Shown one piece after another: positions 24,283 to 35,613 of a stretch of DNA of 64,000 bases. Position numbers and translations under genes: made by a program. The notes under the pieces are model-generated. The model ran no database searches, was not told where the DNA came from, and was given only the letters and a program-made list of their open reading frames with translations. The stretch comes from Lumbricus rubellus. Its lineage: Eukaryota > Annelida > Clitellata > Crassiclitellata > Lumbricidae. Location of the stretch: assembly GCA_945859605.1 (NCBI GenBank), contig OX243822.1, positions 16,633,918-16,697,917 on the forward strand. Direction: 5' to 3'. Each line of letters opens with the position of its first letter. Position 1 is the first letter of the stretch.

Positions 24283-25757
24283 CGTCCCCCCCACGAATGA
24301 TCCGAGGCCCCCTCGGAAAGGACGTGCCCGCACTGAGGGAGGAAATAGCCATGCCAAAAAAATAAACGGCCCATATTGGCCCCTATGCCCATAATTAAAG
24401 TCCGTCAAAATTTGACCTGAAGCGCACAACATTACAGCATGAAATTAGACGCTTAAATCTGGCGAGCGAGACAGTTAAAAGTGTACATTTACGTAGCGCA
24501 CTTTAATGTTCGCTGCGCCACGTAAACAAATAATAACAATCAATGGTTAATCACAGTGCAGGTAATGAACATTACAGGGACGATACACCTTTAAAGCCGT
24601 CACATGTAAATTAATGCATTCCCTGATAGAAACAACGTAATAACAGATAACGCTGGTCACTATATAAACAAGCGTGCGTAAACATCAGTGACAATCTGTC
24701 GATAACAGTACTGAAAATGTTACAACGGTTAAGCACCGTGCAATTGTTGAACATTACAGGTATGACCAGTTAACACACCTGTAAGCCTGCCCGTGCAATT
24801 GTTGAACATTACAGGTATGACCCGTTAACACACCTGTAAGCCTGCACATGTAAAATAACATATGTCCTGATGGAAACACGTAATAACAGATAACTCTGTT
24901 CGCTATATAAACAAACATCAGGTCGGCGTAAAGTTACAGAACCACGTGACCCAACGTGCACATCAAACAATAAGTCGGGCTGCGATATCATGCCTACGTA
25001 ACGAAATGGTTAATGATTACAACGCATACAATATTTGCCAGTCACAAATAATACGCCTAACAAATTTAAATAAACGATAACGTTATAGCATCACAGCGCG
25101 TATAATATTTTCAAGTAACATATAATTCAGACTAAGTTATAAAAAAAACCAAAAAAATACCCTATTGCTCTCACAAAGCCCGAAAATCAAGTCCCAGAAC
25201 CGCCTGAACAAATCAATCAGACAGTGTTATCGTGTGGTCAATAAAAGTCGCGACACTTACAATAATTGCAGTCACAACAATAAATCCGACAAGCGACATA
25301 AACTCAGGCTGCGTGATCAAAATAGAACAGAAAATACCTTACTGGTTGCACAAATCCGGACAATTAAGTCCTTGCAGCGCCTATACTTATATAACGCCAG
25401 GCAATGCAACGCAATAGTACAGTTAGCAACTCAGTACACGTATCAGCGCAAAATACGGTTACGACACAGTAGCCTATACATGTATGTAAATAAAACTCAT
25501 TGATCAAAACTAAACAGAAAAGTACCCTTTTGGGGTCGGCCAAACCTGGACAATTAAGTCCCGAATGAAATTGTGCCACATAGTGGTCCACAATCCACAA
25601 TAATTCTTTTTCTCTTCGGGTACGAAGTGCAAGTCGTGCACAACCCCCGTTCTCTTTTTGTTCGTTTTGGGTGCGATGTGCCGTTTGCGCACAACCCCCT
25701 TCTTCTTTTTTTGTTTGTTTTGGGTGCGATGTGCAAGTCGTGCACAACCCCCTTTCG

Positions 25758-25789
<32 letters not shown>

Positions 25790-26755
25790 CTTTTATTGCT
25801 CTCTTTTTTTTTGTTTCGGGTACGAAATGCGAGGTGCGCATAACCCCCTTCTTTTTTTTCTTTTTTTTTTCTTTTTTTTGGCTTAAGCAGCGATGTCCAT
25901 GATTGCGAGGAGTTATGCAAAACAATCAGTCAAAAATAAAAATGATAGCCAGGCACGGCTGAAAATAATAAAGAAAAACAGAGGCCAGGCACGGCTTGTA
26001 ATAATAAAAATAACTAACTGTTATAAGCATAAGCATACAATGCTCGACACAATAAAATGTACGAGACACATAAGAATTTAAAGCACAATTTTAACCTACA
26101 ACCCTAAATCATCAATATTGCACAGAGCCACCTACGAGAGACTGTCCTCTAAACACATTAATTCCCTGCTCTGGCACCAATATCAAAAACGATGAAAATG
26201 CGAATTTAGCGTGTCCTACTTACTGATTCATCAAAGCAAAGCTTGCATGCAAATAATCGCAAATAATTGTGCGATTAATTAAGCGATTAACAACAGAATC
26301 TCATGCAGCTAACCACGAATAACCACACGATTAATCAACCGATTTACACGAAGCATTAGGCCTATAACAGTCCATCAGGGGGCAGGTAAAAATTAATAAT
26401 AATACTGCATTTCTGCTCATAAAAATGGTGCTTTTCGCAAGGAAAATGTTTCTTTTTCACAAAATAATACTTTCCACAATAAGAAAAATGCTTCTTTTTC
26501 CAATAAAAACGAAATGGTTCCTGTTTACCAAAGAAAAGAAAAGAGTTCTTTCCACAATTTGAAATAAAGCGCCCTTCTCTTGCTGCAAAAATGATACTCT
26601 CGCAATAAATTTTTTTTTTGCCTCGTTAAAGAATAAAAAGAACTCCCCCCCTCTTTTTGGCGATAAAAGAAAAGGCCTTTAGCCAAAAATGGGAATCTTT
26701 TAACGTCGTTCACTCACAACATCCTGTGTTGTCGTGCGCGTAACCTGCACGCCGT
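24283..26755 (-). other. Long 3' non-coding part of the retrotransposon, several tandem arrays
   Basis: About 2.5 kb between the ORF stop and the 3' LTR. It holds a 57-bp exact-type duplication at 24738-24847 (GTGCAATTGTTGAACATTAC units), diverged repeats around 24590-24930, three diverged units near 25150, 25330 and 25510 sharing GACAATTAAGTCC, and four poly-T-spaced units at 25610-25880. No coding region was recognised. Possibly regulatory or packaging sequence; unknown. Confidence 0.6.
25605..25885. repeat. Four tandem units of a GTGCACAACCCCC motif separated by poly-T
   Basis: Each unit carries GGGT(A/G)CGA(A/T)(A/G)TGC followed by GTGCACAACCCCC or a variant (GCGCACAACCCCC, GCGCATAACCCCC) and then 6-20 T. 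The T tracts grow toward higher coordinates. Confidence 0.8.
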
Positions 26756-29700
26756 CTACTGGAACCGGACTGGTCGACGAGTGGTACGGTGAGGTCGACC
26801 GGCTCCCGCTTCGTCGGAGTTTCCGTCGTGCGAATTTCCTTCCGTTTCAGGCGTTCTGTTCCTTGGCTGATTGACAACCGGCATGGCTGCGCCGTCGTCG
26901 TCGGGACCATGTCGATCCCCAGAAATCGCTCCTTCCGCTGCAAGCGTTCCTTTCCGGCGACGCGACCGACAATCGTATGAGGCCGTGGCGCTTCCGGTCA
27001 CTTCAGGATGTGACCTTCCTGTCGCTTCCGCGGTCGGCTCGCTCCATTCCCCTTTCGTCCTCCCGTAGCAGTGGCGAAGTTTATCGACGTGCGATACGAA
27101 GGGCTTGGCCTTCGGCGACTTTTGGAGGAGGTAGTTGACGGGACCGCACGCCCGCACAATCCGGAATGGACCCGTGAAGTTACGTTGAAACTTCGGGCTG
27201 CGTCCGACGAACTTCCGTGGGCTGAAGTAGTAGACCCAGTCACCTTCCTCAAACTTTGCAGGGCGCACTCGCAAGTCGTAGTTGTGCTTGCGTCTCTCGG
27301 CGCTCTTCTTGAGGCTTTTCCGCGCAGTGCCGTACGCCTTCTCGAATTTCTCCGACAGTTCGGCCACGTAAGACAGATAGACGAATCTCTCCCGAACCAG
27401 TCTATTAGGATCTGATCGAAATCCTCCGGGGTCAAAGGTCACAAGTTCACAGTTCAAAAACCAATCACAGATAACGAAACCGACTTGAACAAGACTAATC
27501 TTTTCCTGGAGACATCCACAATACGAATCAATTGTGCTAAGACACACTACGCAAGAGAGCACCAAAAGACAGACAACAAATCCGGAAAAAGGATTAGAAT
27601 CCTTCCGTATCAGACGAGGCCTGATCAATTTGTCGTTTTCAATAGAAAACTGCAAAGGCTTCTCTGTCGCCTCGGCGACCAACACATTTGCAGAACCTTT
27701 GCTAACAGAAGGGTCGACAACACCAGTAGCCAACATCTGATCCAGTTGTACGTCAGTAGCATCCTGATATGGAAGCGGTTGTCTCTGCAAAGGTTGTCTC
27801 ACTGGACGAGAGTTTCCAGTATCAATTCTATGCTGAGAAATCGTAGTCCTCCCCAAGTCATGGTCAGTGGTCGAGAAAATGCCTTCATATTCGACCAATG
27901 ACTCCTTCAGTCGCTCCTTCACATCAGACGGGACGTCTTCAGAGATTTCGTCCATTAGTTTCCCGATCAAAGAGTTGTCATCGTCAGTACCCATCTGTCT
28001 CTCATTGTCTTCCTCAACCTTTACGGGGTGCAAGTCGCCCAACATTTGGTTAGCCGTCAACAGGGCAGGCTGTTCATTCAAATTCACCACACGAATACAA
28101 GCATCATCAGCATCATCACCTAACACAACTCTGGCTACATGCAATCCAGGCTGGATTTCTTTAGACTCAGTCATCCAGGCTTGTGCGGAGGTCGTCAAAT
28201 CACGATACTGAGTTTTACACGGAATGTCACACTGAGAACGAGGAAGGACAGTTGTTTCCTCGGCAACCATAACCCTACGACACCAAAGCGATCCATTGCC
28301 CTTAACCAAAGGAATGCGGCGTCGACCAATAAACAATGCACCCTGTCCAAAACCCAAGCGACAACGATGCTGCCTCAACCAATCCATGCCAAGCATTGGT
28401 TCACCAATTTGATCAGAGACAAGAAAACTAGTGTCGATAGAAAACCCTCTAGAAATCTTAATCGGAACATCAAGCTGGCCCAAAACTCTAATCTGCGTCC
28501 CATTAGCAGCCAAAAGAATACGCGTGCTAGGCTGGAGCGTCAAACCATCAACATCAGCAGAGGGAACTAGGCTTACCTCCGACCCAGTGTCCACTAGGCA
28601 AGTTCTTTGTTGTCCGTTGATCGTTCCACGGATGTAGATCGCGTTGTTTGTCACACCCGATGCTCGGTCTCTCGTTGTATGGTTCGTGACTGTTGTTCCA
28701 TTCTGTCCCGACGTCGGTGGGTCCAAGGTGCGTGCGTCGTCACTTCGGTTGGAGAACTGCTGACGCTGGCGACACCGGCGAGCCATGTGGCCCACCTGTC
28801 CACAGCTGAAGCAGGTTATCCCGCGTCCGGGACCACCTGAAGCGTTTCCTCGAGGCGGAGACGGAGGAGTAGGAACGGTAGATGAAACCGTCCGTGGAGC
28901 AGTCGGTTCAGCGCCGAAACTCGTCTGATGCGAGCTTCGGAGTTCGTCCAGCTGTCGGCAGATCCTCCCTTCCATGTCCTGTTGCCACTTGCGTTGCGAA
29001 GCGAAGAAGCTGTCCAATTGAGACTGGAGCTGTCCACCGGCGTCGACTTCTTGAGACCCTCGCACTCGGTTGGCAGGTCTCCGACGATCCTCCAAGTCTG
29101 ACGTCTGTTGGTACGCGGACAGGCGTAGAGCGGTTCGGTACGCCTCGTCGATGGTTTTCGGCTCTCGTTCTCTCACCTTGAGAGACAGATCCCGGTCGCG
29201 GATCGCTTCAAGGAAGGCGTCCTTCGCAAGGATTTCCGTCGTTTCATTGGACGGAACCGGGTAGGCAAGAACGACGAGTCTCCGGATGTCGTGCAGCAAG
29301 TCGCCGAGAGTTTCGTCAGCTCGCTGTCGGCGATAATAGAGTTGAGCGCGAAAGGTCTCAGCTTGACCCTCCGACCCATACCGTTGGCGTAGTCTCTCGA
29401 CGAGCTGTTCATACGTGACCTCAGTGCTGGCTCCGAAGTCCCAAAGCAGCTGCGTTGCCGCCTTTTCCAAGGAGCAACGAAGGAAGTCGACTTTATCGGC
29501 TGCAGTCCATCGGTTGTGTCTTGCGCAGACGTCGAATTGTGCCAGGAACGACTCCAGGGATCCGGTTCCGTCGAATTTTCCGGGCTTCATGGGATTCTTC
29601 TTTTCGCCGACCATGCGACCGACGTTTTCCATGACCTTCGATTCCAGTCTGCTCTCGTCCCTTTCCGCAATCAGCACGGTTTTGCGATCCTTCTTCGGCG

Positions 29701-29848
29701 TGTCGTCGAAGTCAATTTTCTCGAGGAATCGGCTGGACTCGACCTCGTAGTCGACCAAGAGGTCCCTTCCTCGTCCTGCAGCGGTTGTAGAAGTCGTTGG
29801 GAAGCCAGCGGCGTATCCGTCCATGTCTCCGATCAGAGGACTCCACAT
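26756..29848 (-). CDS. Gag-protease-(partial RT)-integrase C-terminus fusion ORF, 1030 aa
   Basis: Structural and partial enzymatic polyprotein of the LTR element. In order: gag/capsid-like region at about residues 85-250 (PGKFDGTGSLESFLAQF start, typical of Ty3 gag), CCHC zinc knuckle at about 345-358 (CFSCGQVGHMARRC), retropepsin active site at about 419 (LVDTGSEVS), and the start of reverse transcriptase at about 675-715 (HRIDTGNSRPVRQP, then GVVDPSVSKGSANVL). RT stops before its catalytic motifs. A stretch of unrelated sequence with a hydrophobic run (about 740-765) follows, then the C-terminal integrase region with a GPY/F-type motif (NFTGPFRIV, about 890-910). RNase H, the integrase HHCC finger and the DDE core are missing. 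The frame is open throughout, so the deletion is not simple decay. Part of a mobile element, not a host gene. Confidence 0.85.
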   Translation of the reverse strand: MWSPLIGDMDGYAAGFPTTSTTAAGRGRDLLVDYEVESSRFLEKIDFDDTPKKDRKTVLIAERDESRLESKVMENVGRMVGEKKNPMKPGKFDGTGSLESFLAQFDVCARHNRWTAADKVDFLRCSLEKAATQLLWDFGASTEVTYEQLVERLRQRYGSEGQAETFRAQLYYRRQRADETLGDLLHDIRRLVVLAYPVPSNETTEILAKDAFLEAIRDRDLSLKVREREPKTIDEAYRTALRLSAYQQTSDLEDRRRPANRVRGSQEVDAGGQLQSQLDSFFASQRKWQQDMEGRICRQLDELRSSHQTSFGAEPTAPRTVSSTVPTPPSPPRGNASGGPGRGITCFSCGQVGHMARRCRQRQQFSNRSDDARTLDPPTSGQNGTTVTNHTTRDRASGVTNNAIYIRGTINGQQRTCLVDTGSEVSLVPSADVDGLTLQPSTRILLAANGTQIRVLGQLDVPIKISRGFSIDTSFLVSDQIGEPMLGMDWLRQHRCRLGFGQGALFIGRRRIPLVKGNGSLWCRRVMVAEETTVLPRSQCDIPCKTQYRDLTTSAQAWMTESKEIQPGLHVARVVLGDDADDACIRVVNLNEQPALLTANQMLGDLHPVKVEEDNERQMGTDDDNSLIGKLMDEISEDVPSDVKERLKESLVEYEGIFSTTDHDLGRTTISQHRIDTGNSRPVRQPLQRQPLPYQDATDVQLDQMLATGVVDPSVSKGSANVLVAEATEKPLQFSIENDKLIRPRLIRKDSNPFSGFVVCLLVLSCVVCLSTIDSYCGCLQEKISLVQVGFVICDWFLNCELVTFDPGGFRSDPNRLVRERFVYLSYVAELSEKFEKAYGTARKSLKKSAERRKHNYDLRVRPAKFEEGDWVYYFSPRKFVGRSPKFQRNFTGPFRIVRACGPVNYLLQKSPKAKPFVSHVDKLRHCYGRTKGEWSEPTAEATGRSHPEVTGSATASYDCRSRRRKGTLAAEGAISGDRHGPDDDGAAMPVVNQPRNRTPETEGNSHDGNSDEAGAGRPHRTTRRPVRFQ

Positions 29849-29963
29849 TGTCGCCGTCTGTCGATATTCTCACCAGTTCGTAGAAGTGCAGCGAATCACT
29901 TCCGCGAAATCAGCTTGAAGCGGTGCAGAGTTTTTTCAGTCACCCCACTTCACGGTGCCAGTT

Positions 29964-31443
29964 TGTAGCGGACCAGGGGTTGGGCGAAAACACCAGGAGC
30001 CGAGTACCAACCCCAGTCGTCAAGGTACCCTCAGTCAGTCCGCGCAGTACGGCCTTGGCTGTAGACCAAGGACTAGCCAGCTAGGCTTAAACACGTTTAT
30101 TGAAGAAACCACGAAGATCATGTGGAGTTCACAGCACAAGTAATTTATTGCGTCACAATCGCTATAGCACTTCGAGAACGAACTGTTTGTGTCAATTTCT
30201 ACAACGCTGGAATCAGAGTTCGTGCGCCGATGCAACAGTTTATGTAGCGCCAGAGTTCGTGCGTCGATGCAGCAGTTTATGTAGCGCCAGAGTTCGTGCG
30301 TCGTTGCGGCAGTTTATGTAGCGCCAGAGTGAATGCGAAGCGTTCAGGAATTGAATCGGCGTCGTCGAGCACAGCAGGCAATAGAGCCTGCGTGAATGGT
30401 CGGAGCAGATTCGCGGTGGTCAGGATTCGAACCGGCGTCGTCAGGTTCCAGTGACTTCTGTAGCGCCAGGAGTAGAACCGTCGTCGTAGCAGCTTCGTCC
30501 GTCAGCTAGGTTGCGGTAGTCGGAAACCGCAACCCCAGTCACGTGGAGGAGCACCTGAAGAGGCCGATGTTCAAGCTCAAGGCTGGTATTCAGGATTTTA
30601 CCTCTCTCCACAACAGTATCACTCAACAAGCGTTTTACCGCTCGTCAAGCCAGATCATCAGCCAGCTACTACGCGTTTTACGGCGTTCTTCACCAGGCCA
30701 TTCGTCTGCGCTAAGCAAGAAAAATGAAATGTTGGGGTTTAACGACTCTTTTTCATATCGAAGATGATCAGCGTCGGAGGCAGAGAACAACCTCGTACTC
30801 CACGTTTATATTGCGACCGAGTCACCCGCAGTAAAGATCCGAGAAATTAATCTCTGACCGGGAATCGAACCCGGGCCGCCGGCGCGGCGAGCGGGCTACA
30901 ACCCACTCGACCACGCAGGATCGCTAAGCAAGAGCAGCAAGCTTCCTTATATACACTATCAGCGCAGGCTGGGCAGAGGTTAAGCCAGCCGGCTGGGCTA
31001 GAGAGGCGGAGCCCGAGCCGGCCGGGCTAGGGGGGCGGAGTCTGAGCCGGCTGGGCTAAAGAGGCGGAGCCTTAGCCGGCTGAGCTAAACCGGCTAGGCT
31101 AGAGAGGCGGAGCCCGAGCCGGCTGGGCTAGAGAGGCGGAGTCTGAGCCGGCTGGGCTAAAGAGGCGGAGCCTGAGCCGGCTGAGCTAAAGAGGCGGAGC
31201 CTGAGCCGGCTGAGCTAAACCGGCTAGGCTAGAGAGGCGGAGCCCGAGCCGGCTGGGCTAGAGAGGCGGAGCCCGAGCCGGCTGGGCCAAAGAGGCGGAG
31301 TCTGAGCCGGCCAGGCCAGCAGGCTGAGCCGGCCAAGCCAGCAGCAAGCAGCAGCAGCAAGCAGCAGCAGCAAATAATAGCGGCAAATAATGGGGGCAAG
31401 CAATAATGAGGGCAAGCCATCCCTCAGTGCAAAAATCTTAACA
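29964..31443 (-). repeat. 5' LTR (element sense), 1480 bp including a 213-bp SINE insertion
   Basis: Same sequence as the other LTR except for the insertion at 30720-30921 plus one copy of its 11-bp target duplication. 1480 minus 213 gives exactly the 1267 bp of the partner LTR. Confidence 0.9.
30720..30921 (-). mobile_element. tRNA-derived SINE inserted in the 5' LTR
   Basis: Flanked by an 11-bp direct repeat CGCTAAGCAAG (30709-30719 and 30922-30932). On the minus strand the head reads GATCCTGCGTGGTCGAGTGG (A box) and CGGGTTCGATTCCCGG (B box), and the tail ends GTTAAACCCCAACATTTC then ATTTTT. It differs from the other SINE family in this window. Confidence 0.9.
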
Positions 31444-31450
31444 GAATTAA

Positions 31451-31635
31451 CAGGACTTTTTTAAAGTGCAGTTGTACACAAAATGTGCAGTTGTAAGTGG
31501 ATTTGTGCAGTTGTAGAAAGACTTCTGTACAGTTATAACTAGCAAAAGGTCAGTGTCTTCCGATTGGAAGTAATTTACCATGGAGGATGGGAAGGGAAGG
31601 AAGTTGTGCAGTTCTAAACAATTCCTTAAAAACAG
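31451..31635 (-). mobile_element. About 190-bp CAGGGCT element, inverted copy
   Basis: Begins CAGGACTTTTTTAAAGTGC and runs through TGTGCAGTTGTA repeats to AATTCCTTAAAAACAGC. It is the reverse orientation of 52085-52249 and 58142-58337 and lies head to head with the interrupted copy starting at 31665. Confidence 0.8.
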
Positions 31636-31827
31636 CATTGAGAATGAAGCCACTGCCTGTGATGCAGGGCTGTTAAGGAATTTTTAGAACTGCACAACTC
31701 CTTCTTTTCCTTCCCATCCTCCATGGTAAATTACTTCAATCGGAAGACAATGACCGTTTTTGCTAGTTATAACTGTACATAAATTATGTGCTTCTACAAC
31801 TGCACAGATCCATTTATAAGTTCATCG

Positions 31828-33396
31828 CAGGGGCGGATCCAGGATTTCTGGTTAGGGGGGGCGTAAATACTACCAATCCAATCCCGTAAATATATATATG
31901 AGTGGCGGCGCCAGGATCTCAGGTTGGGGGGGGGCTGAAGCCAACTAGGCCTATAGAAAAAATTTTATGAAGCGCCGAAGGCGCGAAGCTGCGAGTGCCG
32001 AAGGCACGAAGCCCATACCGACTAGGGGGTCTGGGGAGCGTCGTAAGCTCCCCAGCGGGGTCTGGGGCGGAGCCCCAGCCACCAACGCATTTTTAGCTTT
32101 GTTGACCTCAACTAGAGACATTTTAAGGCTCTTTTTTGCCAGCTATTTCTGAACGATAAAATCATGAAAACTCAAAAAATAAGTCGTTTTGCAGAGTCAC
32201 AGACTAGTGTTAAGTGGCAGAGAGAGTCGATGTCCGGGAGTCGATGTCCGGGAGTCGAGCCCAGTCGCAATTGATGTCTCACATGTGAGTCGGAGTATGA
32301 CCGTCCGCCGCAATTGAGGTCCGAAAATAAGATAATAATAATAACTTTTAAGCCGATACATGGACATTCATTGCTTTTTGCTTTGGGATGAGGCTGAGTC
32401 ACATTTAGAGGCTTAACCCCATGACCACTCCCCTGGTGCCGCCAATGGCATAAGCATCTACACTATAATAATATTTTTATAGTTGATTTCGTTGCCGTTG
32501 GTCATTGTCTAGTTTCCTTATTACGAATTAAGCCGTTTTAGACATTTTCAGCTTTTTTGGGGGGGATGAGCCCCCTAGACCTCTCCTGTCGCCGCCACTG
32601 ATATGTATGAAATTAGATCATGCAAAACTATAATGATCTTTTTTTATAGAAAATGTCATGGAACTTCAAACAAATATATAGTTTCTCATATAAAACCACT
32701 GGTGTCCACTGAAGGTTAACAGTGAAACGATTATAAATCAGATATCAGTTTTGATCATGCAACCCTTCACCCAAAAAGGAAATAATTAAGTGTCACATGC
32801 CAGTGGGTTAACAGTGTCATTCTCCTTGGATGTTTTCTGGCGTAGACATTGAGATTGTCATCAATGTCTAACTTGATGTCCTTGTGGACAAACAATAAAA
32901 TGAGTCCTCGTTCATTGTACTTTGGAAACACAACTTCACAAATCGCAGACTAGAATTTGCTCGCTCAACACTGCAAGCCGTGACAGAAGTGAGCAGCAAA
33001 ATGTGAACTATTGTGATAATATTTGGATACATAATACAACGGGAGCGGCTGTCAGCGTCTCAGCGAGGGTGTCCGACAGGGTGCTTGGTGTGCTGTTAGC
33101 GTTTCTCCACATCTGCTGCCAAAGCTTTAACTCTTGATGAAAAGAATTCGGAGAAGGCAGCTCATCATGAAAGTAATGAAGTATAGCCTACCATCAGCAG
33201 TGAGTGCGTCGATGTTTTAAACATTAGATGCATGGAATGAGACTTACACGTAGACCACGAATTGCTTGCTTTGCAAGATCTCCAAATCGTAGGCTAAATT
33301 GCAATTATATTAGTTTTATGTCAGTTTAGCTTTAGAACATTTCTGCAGGTTTAGGGGGGCGTACGCCGGCTCCGCCCCCCTCTGAATCCGCGCCTG
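31828..33396. mobile_element. 1.57-kb hAT-like element nested in the CAGGGCT element
   Basis: The left end CAGGGGCGGATCCAGGA pairs with the right end CTGAATCCGCGCCTG. Both flanks carry CATCG next to the ends, so only a 5-bp repeat is certain. It has no transposase ORF and carries a further insertion at 31900-32600. Confidence 0.65.
31900..32600. mobile_element. 0.7-kb hAT-like element, innermost of three nested insertions
   Basis: The left end AGTGGCGGCGCCAGGA pairs with the right end TCCTGTCGCCGCCACT. The flanks ATATATAT and ATATGTAT differ at one of 8 bases. The interior has GC-rich palindromes such as GCGCCGAAGGCGC and GGGGCGGAGCCCC. Confidence 0.65.
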
Positions 33397-33445
33397 CATC
33401 GTAGAGCTGCACATTTTGTGTACAACTGCAGCATTAAAAAAAGCA

Positions 33446-34336
<891 letters not shown>

Positions 34337-34479
34337 ATACAATCTTCTGCATTGTCTCTTCTCAAAACCTGCTTCTTCTTGCATGGCCTTGCGCACTGGG
34401 AGCACCTCTGAGCAGTTTACCTTACTCCATAATGTATGTAGAAGCGCTTTATAAATGTTTAAATTGGGCTGTATACCAA

Positions 34480-34559
34480 ATACATACATACATACATACA
34501 TACATACATACATACATACATACATACATACACATACATACATACATACATACATACTA

Positions 34560-34590
<31 letters not shown>

Positions 34591-34752
34591 CATACACACA
34601 CATACATACCTTCATACATACATACATACACACACACGTACGTATGTACGCACATACATACATACATACATACATACATACATACATACATACATACATA
34701 CATACATACATACATACACACACACATACATACATACCCGGGTACACACATA
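34480..34752. repeat. (ATAC)n microsatellite array
   Basis: Long ATAC tetramer runs broken by ATTACAT, CTTCAT and CGTACGTATGTACGC. All ORFs reported by length over this array are simple-repeat translations. Confidence 0.97.
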
Positions 34753-35003
34753 CACACAGTCGACCTGTAAACTTTCTAGTAGAACCACTAAAAGACATCT
34801 GCAATCGTTTTGCAACTGAGTCGTAACACAATGACCTTCAAAAGCTCTTCTTGCAGATTATTTATCGTCTGACAATGTTCTGCAAGAAGACTCAAGATGA
34901 ACTAAGGATATAACCAAAACATTGAATCATAGTGACCTTGAGATTATCCAATGACATCCAAAGACAATCACTCGTGTTCATTGGATAATCGCAAACCTGA
35001 ACC

Positions 35004-35125
35004 CAGTGCTAAAAGTGTAAAAAAAGTGTCTGGAAGCCCCCTACCTTTCCAAAAGAAGTGCCAGGACGCCCCTTACATCTTCAGGTGTACTGGTCAACTA
35101 CGTTGCAGGATGGCATAGGGTTGCA
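35004..35125. repeat. Truncated copy of the CAGxGCTAAAAGTGT element
   Basis: Begins CAGTGCTAAAAGTGTAAAAA and contains GTGCCAGGACGCCCCTTACA and CAGGTGTACTGGTCAACTA, as in 42873-43018. The right end is missing. Confidence 0.65.
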
Positions 35126-35144
35126 ATGGCATTAATTCATTCAG

Positions 35145-35215
35145 AGCATTTATATAGCGCACCTTCAAGAAACTACTCAGAGGCGCTCCCAGCCCATGTA
35201 CCATGTGTGATAATT
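35145..35215. repeat. Isolated SINE 3'-segment, reverse orientation
   Basis: ATTTATATAGCGCACCTTC through CAAGAAACTACTCAGAGGCG is the inverse of the 3' end of the common SINE family. Similar solitary segments occur near 11490, 12510, 44320, 46010, 49145, 54720 and 62030. Confidence 0.6.
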
Positions 35216-35261
35216 GCCGAGGGGAGTTGAGGAGGTTCAACCCTCCGTGAGTTTTTCTTTG

Positions 35262-35382
35262 GACCCCATAGTAGTAAAACTTCATTGTACACCCCCATAG
35301 TGGTAAAACTTCATTGTACACCCCCATGGTAGTAAAACTTCATTGTACACCCCCATAGTAGTAAAACTTCATTGTACACCCT
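35262..35382. repeat. 31-bp tandem repeat, four copies
   Basis: The unit is CCCCATAGTAGTAAAACTTC followed by ATTGTACACC, with single-base variants. Confidence 0.9.
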
Positions 35383-35479
35383 CGCTCCATATAAATCAAC
35401 GTCTGACCCCTCAGTCATTTTTATACAATTCTCATACTGCATGCACCCACCACCTCAAGGTAAAGAATCGCACGCATGC

Positions 35480-35613
35480 GCACGTGCATACACACACACA
35501 CACACGCACAAACACATGCGCACACACGAACACGCACAAACACACACATACACACGCACGTGCGCGCACACACACGCGGGCGCGCACGCACACACACACA
35601 CACACACACAACG
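35480..35613. repeat. Degenerate (AC/GC)n microsatellite
   Basis: ACACACACGCAC and GCGCGCACACAC runs of about 130 bp. Confidence 0.9.

Larger units (their letters stand above)
23016..31443 (-). mobile_element. Non-autonomous Ty3/gypsy-type LTR retrotransposon, 8.4 kb
   Basis: The element is flanked by a 4-bp duplication GAAT (23012-23015 and 31444-31447). LTRs in element sense begin TGTTAAGATT and end GCTACA. The primer-binding-like site lies at 29943-29960 (CCCCACTTCACGGTGCCA on plus), three bases inside the 5' LTR. A G-rich polypurine tract (GTGGGGGGGACG on minus) abuts the 3' LTR. One long ORF (26756-29848) encodes gag, protease and the integrase tail; reverse transcriptase past its first residues, RNase H and the integrase core are absent. 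Mobility would need enzymes supplied in trans by a full-length relative. Confidence 0.9.
31665..33445 (+). mobile_element. CAGGGCT element interrupted by a nested insertion
   Basis: The left part, 31665-31827, reads CAGGGCTGTTAAGGAATTTT and onward; the right part, 33397-33445, reads GAGCTGCACATTTTGTGTAC and ends in a poly-A-like AAAAAAAGC. The two parts rejoin to match the uninterrupted copies at 52085 and 58142 once 31828-33396 is removed. Confidence 0.75.

Noticed and set aside
23087..24392. Short ORFs in the LTRs, identical in both copies
   Set aside because: Identity comes from LTR duplication; the ORFs carry no domain and are not conserved evidence of coding.
25510..25925. Lys-rich and Phe-rich ORFs
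   Set aside because: Translation of the poly-T-spaced tandem units inside the retrotransposon 3' region.
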